From the NCBI GenBank assembly GCA_033977485.1, contig CM066991.1, positions 133,319,999 to 133,383,998 on the forward strand: DNA of 64,000 bases, written 5' to 3'. Below are positions 44,997 to 55,800 of the stretch, piece after piece. The stretch is from Hydrangea macrophylla. Lineage: Eukaryota; Streptophyta; Magnoliopsida; Cornales; Hydrangeaceae. The notes below the pieces were generated by a model. That model had not been told where the DNA came from, ran no database searches, and saw only the letters and a program-made list of their open reading frames with translations. How positions within the stretch are numbered: the first letter of the stretch is position 1; every line of letters starts with the position of its first letter. Position numbers and translations under genes: made by a program.

Positions 44997-46401
44997 ACTC
45001 TTCCTGGATTTGGCAAAGTCTCCGCAAAACCATTGATCTTCTCCAACAAGGCACGTGTATTCTTATTGGGAAGGGGGACAATACTAATTGTGTGGACTGA
45101 TCCGTGGGTTCCGTCCCTTCAAAATTTCAAACCACAGTGCAACCCTCAAATCCGTCCTACCCCTCTGAAAGTCCAGGACCTCATTCTTTAGTAATGGAGA
45201 AAATTGGAACCTCCCTCTTCTGCGTGACACCTTTGCTGAGGAGTCAGTGGAGGCAATCCAAAGTATTTCACTGCCCACTCGAAGGGGTTTTGACAGAGTG
45301 GCTTGGCTTCCAGACAAAAAAGGTACGTTCTCAGTCTAAGTCGGCGTACCTTTTACATCATAGATTCAGACTTTCAACTTTCAGTGGTGCTCATTCAAAC
45401 CTTTGGAAGGCCAAATTCCGTGAGAGATTTAACTTTTTTTTTTTTATGGAAAATTGTGGCAAATGTGCTACCTACTAAGCAGCTGCTTCATTCTCCGTTT
45501 CCTATTGACAATACAAATTGCCCTCTGTGGTCACCATTTGGAAAGTTCGAACCATCTTTTCCTGGAATGTATGGTCACTAGAGTGATGTGGAGATCCTCG
45601 GTTTGGCCCCTTGATCCATCGTCTACTTTGCACCGTGGCATTGATTCTTGGATTTGTGATATTCTGAATCCCTCCCAAAATCTTTGCATTCCTTGTGTAG
45701 AGGCTGCCAAATTCTCCAATTTTGCTGTGGTGGTTATGTATCAAACTTGCTCTCTTCGCAACAAAGTATTGTTCGAAAACCTGGTTGTTAACATCCCATG
45801 TTGGTCCACCCAGACAATGCACCTTGCTTCAGAACATTGGAGGGCTCAATGTCCAAGGCGACCAGCCCCTCCAAATCATCTCTCTCCTTGGCAGCCTCCC
45901 CCTCTCGGCTGGGTCAAGGCAAATTTTGCCGTGGCTGTTCGCTCCAATTTTACGTCCCTGGCTGTCATTTTTAGGGAGAATCTCTCCCGTGTCATCCTTG
46001 CGGCAACTGTAAAGGACATGGTGATGTCCCCTCTGTTAGCTGAAGCTCAAGCAGCGCTGTTAGCAATCAAGGAAGCCTATAAGTTGGGCTATATATGGCT
46101 GGTTTTCGAAGGAGATTCGTTAGTGGTGTGCTCCGCTCTCGCATGTTGGACAACCCAGTCGGAGTGGGCCATTGAACAACCAGTGTTGGAAGGAAGAGAT
46201 TTGCTCTCTCGTCATTTTCACTTTTGGAATGTACGCCATGTTCTTAGATCGGCTAACCAAGTAGCTCATTGCTTAGCCCTTTGGGCGGCAAATTGTAATT
46301 TTTTTGGGCCCTTAACGATTGACGATATTCCTCCCTTTGTTTTGGAGGGATATCCTCAAGAGTTGCTTGCGGCTTCTGTAATTTCTGTTTCTCCTTATTG
46401 A
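44997..46401 (+). pseudogene. LINE (non-LTR retrotransposon) ORF2, 3' part, frameshifted
   Basis: It begins SSWIWQSLRKTIDLLQQG, the post-RT segment, followed after a frame change by VWTDPWVPSL (the conserved W-DPW motif). Two or three more frame changes cross a zinc-binding RT-associated region (NHLFLECMVTRVMW). A long last frame (45454-46401) carries a plant LINE RNase H-like domain: WVKANFAVAV (the catalytic Asp is replaced by Ala in KANFA), LLAEAQAALLAIKEA, FEGDSLVVCSAL and RSANQVAHCLALWA. The RT domain and ORF1 are missing, a typical 5' truncation. It ends before a (TA)n tail. Confidence 0.85.
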
Positions 46402-46415
46402 AGTTGCCTTTTTAG

Positions 46416-46416
<1 letters not shown>

Positions 46417-46451
<35 letters not shown>
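46417..46451. repeat. (TA)n tail of the LINE
   Basis: About 17 TA units starting 16 bp after the LINE stop codon. Some plant LINEs end in simple repeats instead of poly(A). Confidence 0.75.
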
Positions 46452-46452
<1 letters not shown>

Positions 46453-46720
46453 TTGATTGTGAATTGCAGAGAATTGTAGCCACTTCAGTAAAGCTATTTC
46501 TTATTTTTTGAATTTAAGTTTGACCCAAGTTGACTCCAACTTCACGGTCTTGGAAACCAATTCAATTAAACCAGTTTAGTCTAATGATAAAAAATTGGAA
46601 AAGAAAAATCACACACTATCACATTGCTGATTATCATCTTATCTTTATGGAAATGGAAAAGTATTTATATTTAAAAAAAGAAAGAGAATCGATTGACTAA
46701 AAAATGCAAAAAAAAAAAAA

Positions 46721-46766
<46 letters not shown>

Positions 46767-46770
46767 TTGA

Positions 46771-46910
46771 GGCACTAACAAATTCCACTAACACTCACAC
46801 TCATACTATATCTCAATCATAGTGACACTGTGGGGTCCGCAGTGGATTCAAAGTGCCACTAGGAGAGACATAGAGTATGGGTGTGAGTGTTAGTGGAATT
46901 TGTTAGTGCC
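46771..46910. mobile_element. Foldback MITE, about 140 bp
   Basis: GGCACTAACAAATTCCACTA and TAGTGGAATTTGTTAGTGCC are exact inverted repeats, extending to about 45 bp per arm with few mismatches. The centre has TGGGGTCCGCAGTGG. A (TA)n(GA)n run borders it at 46722-46766. No clear target duplication. Confidence 0.75.
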
Positions 46911-48273
46911 CCTAGCATTATTGTGTATATATATATACATATATGGTAAAAGGAAAAGCTAGAAGCTTGTCGACACCCAATAAAATCTGAAATTGCGATT
47001 TGACTAATCACCAATCTCATCATCAATGCAAATTACACTTTGCTCACAATATTCAAACAAGCACATCTGTGTCAAGACCTGTCTGTGATCAATTACTTGA
47101 CCTAAAATAACAATTATCCCTTCCAATGCATAGTTTACATTAGAATTCTGTAATTAGGACCATCGTAAGGACTCATTAATCGTAGTTATATTAAAAAAAA
47201 AAGAGACCCTCCTCGGTAGATCTTATCTCTAACATAAAAACAGAAGCTTAGAAGAGCTAGGTTTAGCGTTGCTTAAAACATGTAATGTGATCACAGACTG
47301 TATCTTATGCAAGTCCAAGCCAAGTAATCAAATTATGCCCCTGCAACTCCAGGAAGAAGTTGCAGAATGATGGGAAATCTATGATGAAATTTTATATGAG
47401 GAATTTTCAACTTTTTTGTTTGCTTAGAAACTCAGAACTTCAGGTTGATGAAAATTGAGATGCTTTTAAAACATTACTTTAGCTGTTGTTTTAAGGTATA
47501 AAGTTTGTGTCAAGATTTCTTGTCGGCTTTGCTCAATTTAATGCCTCTAAACATTTATTCAATTGGATATGGAACAAATTCAACCCAAATTAATGATGAT
47601 AAATTACTATTACTTCATGTTGGAATAGACAAATGCAGTCTAAATTACGTGAAAGTTATAATTCCTTGAAAAAGAAATTTACACCCCATGGTCCATAAAA
47701 CATTGAGATCAAATGAGACTAATGGAATATATATTTATATTTATATATATATATATATATATGAGCATAAGCAAAATTCAAAGCAACAAAGTAGGAGAAC
47801 TCTTTTGACCATATACTGAAAATGTTATCCTGAAGTGTGACTCCGAAGCGAATATAGTACAAAATTATGGAAAATTCATACATGTGCACAGGGGGGAAAA
47901 AAAATGCAACACCACCTAGCATGTTTAAAAGGAAAGACAGGTATTAAAACAGTATAAGGAAGATGGTTTTCATTAAGAATAAGTGAAAGTAAAGAAAGTT
48001 TGTGGGACCAAAAGGAATGCTGATAAAAGTGTTAACATAAAATCATTGACTTACGGAAATTAAAACTTGCTTTGATTTCTTAAAAGATTAGATCTTGCCG
48101 GCTTTGCTCAATTTGATGTTAATAAACTTTCTAAGAACTGTGTAGGGGGCAAATTAAGCCAAATCATTACGTTTATTGTTACTGGATAATCTTTTGACAC
48201 ACTGGTACAATTACAGGATATGATTGGCACATGTGTACAAGTTTTGTTGATATCAATGTCATGTGTACCTATC
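46911..48273. other. Gene-free spacer
   Basis: AT-rich. The phrase GGCTTTGCTCAATTT(A/G)ATG recurs near 47525 and 48100 with similar surroundings, suggesting an old duplication. A TA run is at 47735-47762. No gene. Confidence 0.45.
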
Positions 48274-48285
48274 ATCTAATGATAC

Positions 48286-48476
48286 TTTTTTTTTTGTTGG
48301 ACCACTGTCTCAGAAACAAACCACCTTTGTGACATAAGTGAGGTTAGTAGGTTAGAGTTAGTAACACACACATGAGCACTTTAAAGAAATTGTCTCTTAA
48401 TCTCCCTAAGGAGAATCGAACCCACAATCTTCCCATTGGGGGATAGGCCCTAGCCAACTCGGCTAGCGAGCTGGTT
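48286..48476 (-). mobile_element. tRNA-derived SINE
   Basis: Minus strand: TAGCCGAGTTGG (A box) and GGTTCGATTCTCC (B box) are spaced as in a tRNA promoter, followed by a body and a poly(A) tail (T10 at 48286-48295). The flanks ATCTAATGATAC (48274-48285) and ATCTGATGTTAC (48477-48488) match at 10 of 12 positions, a likely aged target duplication. Confidence 0.8.
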
Positions 48477-48488
48477 ATCTGATGTTAC

Positions 48489-49406
48489 TTTATATACCTA
48501 AGTAAAAGGTATTGAAGTGTTGTTTTGAAGTTGAAAATAGTCAAAATTGAACCTAAATTATGACAACATTAGAGGATTATTATTTCTTTTATTGGTTACC
48601 TTTTAGGAACTTTATATTGTAATATACTAATATCTTTACAATTCATAAACAAGTCATACATGTGTATTGGACTAAGGGGAATCCAAAGCATCACAACAAA
48701 CAAAATTTCCAGAAAAGCAATCTACTCTACAACAAAAGCTAGTAAACAAAGAAATCAAGAACAATGAAATTGATGCAAGCAAAAACAAATTTCTAAGCAA
48801 CACAAGCAAGGGCACAGTTGAAGGTTCATACTTCACAGTAACCTGAACAGAAGTCAAGTTAACAGGTATGGAAACAAAGAAACAAAGAATATCCTACTTT
48901 AACAGAAACATTGTTTGGTAATCGTTTTCGTTTTTCTTTCACTAGAAACAAAAGTCGAAAAAGTGTTTGATAATCATTTCCGTTTTTTCAGCTTTCAGTT
49001 TTCATTCTAAAAATATTGAAAATTGAAAAAGTTACCGGGGCTTAACCAAAGAGAATCCATTGTTGGTACTCCAAAATGTAAATCCTGGAATGTGACTATC
49101 AATATTAAGATAGATTAAAGATACATATTTAGCAGACAATCACTTCACAATACCTAGCCAAAACAACTACGAGAATGAATGGATATTCGACTACAAATTC
49201 CTTTTTCTTTTTTTTTTATAACAAGCAGAGGATTTTCATTAATAACAAATCATGGGGGCACAAAGTTTCTTACGGCAGCATTGATAATAAAATCGGGAAA
49301 ATTGTCCACCCACAACAACTGTTGGAAATGGTCCTTGCAAACCTAGCTTTCGAGTGCACTACATGGTTACCGTCTCGCCTGATAAAGCAAATATCATTAA
49401 CATCTA
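48489..49406. other. Gene-free spacer
   Basis: AT-rich, no motif. A poly(T) run near 49207. Confidence 0.45.
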
Positions 49407-51960
49407 TGTCACACCCCAAATCCATGTAGAAACTGATTTTGTAAAACTAAAAACAAACAAGAAAAACACTAAAAACAATCTGTAAATACACAAATTAACT
49501 ATATACTTACAGTACACGAAGATATCGCAGAAACCCAAATTGAAATCAGAAAATGATAGACTGGATCTAGAACTAGGTTCTATGTCCTTAAGACGAAATT
49601 GCTCCGCTATGGTGCTCATGGTGGATAGCAAACGTCTCCCAGAATAATACCAATCTTTTCTTCCGATGTAGCAGCACTTACAAACGACCGGAATCAGCGA
49701 ACCAGAAACTATGTGAATTCTCTCTCAAATAATGACTAAAAAATGCAAATTATACTGGGAATGTTTCTATATTTGAATGCTATGAAACCATGTGTATAAA
49801 TAGGCAAAATTGTGCCTACTACGAATAGACACAACACTTCGGGTTGACACTCATAATTCCGAACAGACATGGCTGTTTGAAAAATGCAAATGGTGGTGAT
49901 GATTAGGTCTAGTCGGTGGAAAGTGAAGAAACTGCTAGGGATTTAAGAGAAACATCATTTCTCATTCACCCAATTTGTGGGCCCAATTCCCGATGAACCA
50001 AACCCACTTGGAAACCCATGTGTATATGGACTCAAACCCACAAACGAAAAGACCAAAATTTCCAACAATCCATACATATGAATCAAGGTCACGTGGCACG
50101 CCACCGAGACTCTTCCTACTCATTTAAAAGTTGTAGCAGCGAAAAAAGAACTTTAAAGATAACAATGAGTAATCGCTCATTTGAAACAATGCACCCGAAG
50201 TTAGTAAAATCCGTATAAACTTGAAAACGTAATTATATTTTGAAACAAAAGACTTTATATCTAAAAGTGTCCCAAAGGTACCCTAAGAACTAATCAAAAC
50301 ATTTAAACAATTTCCAGAAGTGGTAGAAAAAGAAAACATGCAGAGGGTATTTCGACCGGTCGAGATGTTGCGTTCGACCGGTCGAATGATCCCTCGGCAA
50401 TAATCCTTCACAGCAGAGGGCACTTCGACCAGTCGAACTGTCCCCTTTAACCAGTCAAATGAACCCCTGGCAGCATTCCATTTGCACTTGGATATTGCCT
50501 AAGGTCAAGCGACCCTTATGATCGTTAACTCCCTCAATCATTAAATCAAAACATTAAGTCGACAAGTAAAACATTTCAAAACGTGAACTCTAGGTACAGA
50601 TTCATAATAAATTAACCAACCCATTCCATGTTTTCCAAGTCAATAGAAAGCGTAGTTCTAGTTACTCGAAAGTAATTCCTTACAACGTTTGGAAATGAAA
50701 TAAAACATATACAAGGCCATTATTCACTTCTATTACAAAACTACAAGATCAAACATGATGAGTCGCCTTCTAGGAGAATTCCCAACATCTTGTGATCACC
50801 TCCCCATTTCCTCGCCGGCATTAACATCTGAAATAATTTGAATAACTTCACATATTTCGATTTGTTTAAGCTAACGCTTAGTGAATAAATCAACGATGCA
50901 CATGAATGATAAACATACTCGCATTCACATCACTACACTTCATACTAGTCTCCGAAGTCTCACGTGTACGGTCCATACTCCTAGTCCGCAACTCCTCGCC
51001 AATAATTCCACGCGACTAGGCATCCACGTTTTTTTTCTTCAAACATGCGACCTTATGCCTATAACGGCTCCACAACAATGGCTTGGTACACGCACTCCTT
51101 TGACCCAAATAGCAACTAAACATGCTCAAATACATTTCACCATGCTTTCGATAAAAGTCAAACATTTCACCTTACGATTAGGCCTACTTATCAATATAAT
51201 CGCCTAATATGAACTAAACAACATATAGCTATGAATTGAAACATGTTTTTCATACAAAATATGAATAACGCCAAGGAATCATTCCAAAATACATAGTTGA
51301 ATCACTTACCTCCAATTAACGCTCCTAAATCTCGTTCCAAGGAAAACTCGAGCATAAGGAACGTGTAGAAGTCCGTTTAATACAATTCCTATGGATCAAA
51401 AGTTCGATTATCATCTTTTTATGAAAATTCTAGAAAATGAGTTTTTAAAAAACTTATCTAAACGAGTCCTAATGGATATCAAAACTATGGCCTTACCTCG
51501 GGGGATCCAAAAATATAATTTTAGTTGAAAACCAATAGACAAGCAGTCGTCGTTTGGCGTTGCGAAGATCAAAACTCCAAAATCCCCCTTTTGGCCTCTC
51601 TTGAATTTAGATTAGAAAAATTTATAAGTGAAAATATTTCACCTATTTCTATATATAGGCACGACTCTCCGTATTTGTGTTTAACTCCCCCCACGAGTTC
51701 TCTAATCTACCGATTATCTCTCAAAATGTCTTAAACGTCTAAGTTATTACCTCACGAATGAAACTATAAATTATAAAAGTTTTCGTCTAAGTTCTCTTTA
51801 TCAGCTAAAATGCAGTCCCACGTGATTTTACAAAACTACTAATTAACCTACCAATTATGTAGCGTGTTAATAGGAGACCTGCGTTGTTTTTGAAGTCGTA
51901 GGTCTAGTCATTTTTGAACCCCTAGGTCTCCAGATTCAGTTTTATAGTATTTCCATAGCC
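49407..51960 (+). repeat. Probable gypsy-type (chromovirus-like) LTR sequence
   Basis: It opens TGTCACACCCCAAATCC, the usual start of Tekay/Del-type plant LTRs. The stretch is non-coding and less AT-rich. A TATA box (CTATATATAGGCACGAC) lies near 51650, where a U3/R boundary would be. It holds a 73-bp duplication of CGACCGGTCG dyads (50341-50470). The right end and target duplication are not fixed; no gag-pol is seen, so solo LTR or fragment. Confidence 0.4.
50341..50470. repeat. Duplicated pair of TTCGACCGGTCGA dyads
   Basis: Dyads start at 50351, 50373, 50424 and 50446: two pairs with a 22-bp internal spacing, the pairs 73 bp apart within GCAGAGGG...GGCA units. The first pair is intact (TTCGACCGGTCGAA is a perfect palindrome). 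In the second pair CpG sites have become CA or TG. Confidence 0.8.
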
Positions 51961-52254
51961 TTTTCTCTCTCTAGTTGAACTCCCACTAGTTCTAGTCTTC
52001 GCGAGCGCATGCAACAGAGACATAGGAGTGAAGATCATTTAGAGGAAGCTGTTGAATTTTTTAGAACAAGAATCAAACAAAGTTTCATCGTATTCTAAAT
52101 TGGGCTCAAGACCTATAGGTATTCTTCTTCTCTACATGGCATTGGATTCACATGAGTAGTAGATATGAAGATACAAAAGTTTTTGAAACTTGTTTTTTCC
52201 ACTGTAAATTCTGTTTTTCCATAACACAATTCCTTCATGTACCACTGCTGGTCG

Positions 52255-53160
52255 TAGTATGCTTTCTTTGTATGTTGATTACATTATTATTATTGGTGAT
52301 GATGTTGATGTGATTGTAGTGTTGAAGTCTGAATTAGCTCGTTGTTTTGAAATGAAGGACTTAGGTCCACTACGTTATTTTTTGGGGATTGAAGTAGCCT
52401 TTTCTCCAAAAGGTTATCTTCTCTCTCAGTTTAATTATACATGTGATATTCTTGAGCGTGCTCGCCTCGTTGATAAATTTGGAGCTTAATGTTCGCCTTT
52501 CTCCTTTTGATGGTATTCCTTTGCTCGATCCTACCTTATATCGCACTATTGTTGGTATCTTGGTTTATCTTACTATTACTTGTTCGTATATTGCTCATGT
52601 TGTCATGTTGTTAGTCAGTTTGTTTCTTCCCCTACTAGCCTACTACAGTTCATTGGGATACTGTTCATCGTATTCTAAGGTACTTGAGGGACACTTAGTT
52701 TCAAAATCTTTTACTTTCATCATCTGCGTCCTTGGAGCTGCGTGCATAATCTGATGCTGATTGGACCAGTGATCCTACAGATCGCAAGTCTGTTACTAGA
52801 TTTTTTTTATATTTCTGGTGATTCTTTCCTTTCTTGGAAGAGCAAAAAGCAAGATGTTATTATTGTGTCTTCCATAGAAACTGAGTATCGTGCTATGGCT
52901 TCGACTACCCATGATGTTGTTTAGTTACACTGAGTACTTAAAGATATAAGTGTTTCTCTTCCTCGCCCTTCACCTATGTATTATGGTAATACGAGTGCTA
53001 TTTAGATTGCTCACAATCCAGTTTTGCATGAGAGACCAAGCATATAGAGATTGATTGTCATATTACTCGTCATCACCTTAAGCATGGAGCTATCACTTTG
53101 CCTTTTGCTTCTTCTTTCACGCAAATTGCTGATTTATTTACAAATTAAGTCACATCCGAT
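52255..53160 (+). pseudogene. Decayed Ty1/copia RT-RNase H fragment
   Basis: Read in several frames: [12 protein letters not shown] (the YVDD catalytic box, with the second Asp changed to Tyr), [19 protein letters not shown], then a shift to [16 protein letters not shown], then DADW and DRKSVT, SWKSKKQDVIIVSSIETEYR, and after stops HNPVLHE and ADLFTN. Several stops and shifts make it non-functional. It is a different lineage from the element at 3-2474 by its motif variants. Integrase and gag are absent. Confidence 0.85.
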
Positions 53161-53250
53161 TCAGCGTTTTTGTTTTTTGGTTGGCAAACTCTCTATGCTT
53201 CTCACTGCAGCATCGTGAGTTTGAGAGAGAGAGAGAGAGAGAGAGCGAGA

Positions 53251-53400
53251 GGGGGGGGGGGGGAGTATTAGATTATTGATATTTAGCTTATTTAGCTTTT
53301 GGGTAGTTTAGTCTTTTTATTGTATTTAAGGTAATATTATATACCTAGTTATATTATTCATTCATTCATTCATTCTGATTTTTATGTTATGAGAAACATA
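53251..53400 (+). repeat. Polypurine tract and LTR remnant of the decayed copia fragment
   Basis: (GA)n and a G13 run ending GGGAG at 53265, then TATTAGATTATTG, a decayed TGTTAGA-type LTR start. The LTR remnant ends near (ATTC)n at 53355-53375; the exact end is unknown. Confidence 0.5.
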
Positions 53401-54923
53401 GCTCTCTTTTCTCTTTTTCCTTTACTATTCTCTTTATTGTTTGATATATTCACACTTCTTTGAGATGCAAACTGTTTGTATATGTAAGTATTATCAACGT
53501 AGAGCACCCATTGACCAATCATGTCGGGAAATATACATAATCTTAATTTGTCATTCAAAAATTTGCACTTTTTTACAAGATCCACATACAACACACTTTA
53601 CACATATCATAATGGTTAGGCTAGCAAGAATTCACATTTATAATGGTGACAATGTGGCATGGCCATTAACAACCTTCAAATTATCTTCACAACTTAAAGT
53701 CAATACTATGCATGTGCCACCACCGACTATTCAAGTGGTATGCCACCATTGAATTCAGATGCAAGATTAATTTCTTGAGAGGGAATAAAAAAAAAGTCCA
53801 CCCATTACATATGCAACTGAGATTTTCAGATCTAAATGATTAAATGGCCAAAACCCAGTGTGAAACAATCAACATTGATGGATGGTGGGACTGTACAGCC
53901 AGAACCAGCATTGGCGGGCAATGAAGGTGCTGGTAAAAAGCTTGATAGTGCATGTCCCCACACACCATGTGAAAATCACCACTATTAATTTTCTTAGTGT
54001 AGTTTTAATTATTTAAGAGAAAGATTTAAACTTTTATGTTAACCTTAATATCATCTAAATATCCAATTTTTTTACATTTTCTTTCTTAATAAAAGGTGCA
54101 ATCAAATGACAATAATTGTTGCATGTATTGGTGCTTTTATGGGTAGATTAGTCATACGTACTAGTCTTGATCATATCATGCAAATAGAGAAGAACATAAA
54201 ATGGAAATTCCCTAATCATTATTTTTGGTGGTTGCTTTGTATTTTTGAGATTTTGGATACATGGGAGGACTACATGATTTACGTGTCAAAGCATGAATGG
54301 TGGAAAATTTTGTCAACTTTATCCCAACAAACTAATCATAGAGGGCCACTTAGAATTTGGGGTTCATTTTCCATCCATATAGAGAGTGTTAAAATGAAAA
54401 TTCATTACCAAAAAATGTTCAAGCCCATTTCTCTAAAGTTACAACAAATACAAGATTAGACTCTAGTGGTTGTAGTAGAAGTAGCATATACGGCTTAAGC
54501 ATTAAAATAGGAGAGCATTTTTATTCATCATTGTTTATGTATGTTTTTATTTTGTGACATGTGTCACATTATAGTAATTATATTGATAATACATGGACAA
54601 AATGAGAATGGTCTGGAACTCATGTCACCTAGTAAAAACTGAGCAAAAATGTATTCTTAAAATTTCAAATGCAATACTCTTTTTGTGTTAGTTTGGGAAA
54701 TGGTAAATGGCAAAAAGTTCATTAATTTTTCATTCCCTTGGATCTATTTTCTACTCAAGATTTTAGAGTTCTTACAATTTCATGGAAGCAATTTTGTCGA
54801 AAAATAACTTTGCTTTCACTATTTGCAAGACCAAACTTCTTGAAAAGCAAATTACGTTAACATACTAATAGTATGTATGGTATGAAGGAAGATGAGAAAG
54901 GGAAAGAAAGAGTGGAAAAACAT
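53401..54923. other. Gene-free spacer
   Basis: AT-rich. A 117-codon frame at 54106-54459 shows no domain, no start context and no homology I recognise, so it is not called. 53640-53750 has ATGTGGCATGG and GTGCCACC phrases resembling the foldback MITE arms at 18171. Confidence 0.4.
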
Positions 54924-54932
54924 TGTTCTTTT

Positions 54933-55159
54933 GGGTTAATTATACTCACATCTCCTGTGTTTTGCCTTAATAACACGGATCTTCCTCATATTTTGGGAAA
55001 TTATATGGACATTTCTTATGGCTAGTAAATTTTTTACACTTTAAGGTGGAAAATTGTTATAGAATACTAATTTTAAGGGAGGTCTGTGTAATTTCTCAAA
55101 ATGCGACAGAGGTCCATGTAATTAAGGCAAAACACAGGGGATGTGTGTGTGATTAACCC
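54933..55159. mobile_element. Mutator-type MITE, 227 bp
   Basis: The left arm GGGTTAATTATACTCACATC and the inverted right arm GGGTTAATCACACACACATC continue as matching arms for about 80 bp (both with CCTGTGTTTTGCCTTAAT). The flanks TGTTCTTTT (54924-54932) and TATTCTTTT (55160-55168) are a 9-bp target duplication with one mismatch, the length expected for Mutator elements. Confidence 0.85.
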
Positions 55160-55203
55160 TATTCTTTTTTGTGAATGTGTGTGAAATCTAGCTATCCTAG
55201 TGA

Positions 55204-55800
55204 GCAAGGGCAGAGCCACTAGTAAGCTCGGTCGGGTTGCAACCCCCCCAAAATCTGAGAATTAATTTTAGTAGATGTGATATTCTTAGAGGTGTCAAAC
55301 GGGCCTGGCCGGGCGCGGTCAAAGCGGGCCCCGAGCGGGCTTCGGGCCGGGCCGAACCGGGCTTCACCAAACATCGGGCTGGGCCGGGTCGGGCTTTGGA
55401 GTGGAGGGGGTGTGTCCGCCTCGGACCGGTGGCCCGGGCCTAGCGGGCCAAACATCGGGCCGGGCCGGGCGGGCTAGCGGGCTTTTCTTCTATTTTTAAA
55501 GTGGTCGTGGCGGGCTTCGGGCCGGGCCATGGACGGAAGGATGGGTGTCCAACCCGACCCGATTGACACCACTAGATATTCTAGCATCTCCCCCACCCCC
55601 AATTTTGAAAAAAAGAAGAAAAAAAATTTAGTACAACTGATTTTAACCCAAATGTAGTCTAGCTCACCCCAAAATTTGAGATTTTTTTTGTAATACATGT
55701 GATATTTTAGCCCAAATGTAATCTAGTACATCCCAAATTTTGAGATTTTTTTTAGTACATGTGATATTTTAGCCCAAATGTAGTTTAACACACCCCAATT
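55204..55800. mobile_element. Outer repeat-rich element interrupted by a hAT MITE
   Basis: It starts near CAAGGGCAGAGCCAC, like a hAT-MITE end. Units of about 62 bp (ACATGTGATATTTTAGCCCAAATGTA... CACCCCAAATTTTGAGATTTT) repeat in tandem at 55625-55800. One earlier unit near 55245-55290 is cut by the insertion at 55287. No right end found. Confidence 0.55.
55287..55574. mobile_element. GC-rich hAT-type MITE, 288 bp
   Basis: The ends TAGAGGTGTCAAACGGG and (reverse complement) TAGTGGTGTCAATCGGG are flanked by a perfect 8-bp duplication GATATTCT (55279-55286, 55575-55582). The interior is strikingly GC-rich, with many CGGGC/GGCCGGGCC repeats, unlike every flank here. Open frames through it are composition artefacts. 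Confidence 0.9.

Noticed and set aside
54106..54459. 117-codon plus frame
   Set aside because: No domain, no splice or promoter context; likely chance in AT-rich spacer.
55219..55477. Pro/Gly/Arg-rich frames on both strands
   Set aside because: Produced by the GC-rich hAT MITE; stop codons are scarce in any frame of such sequence.
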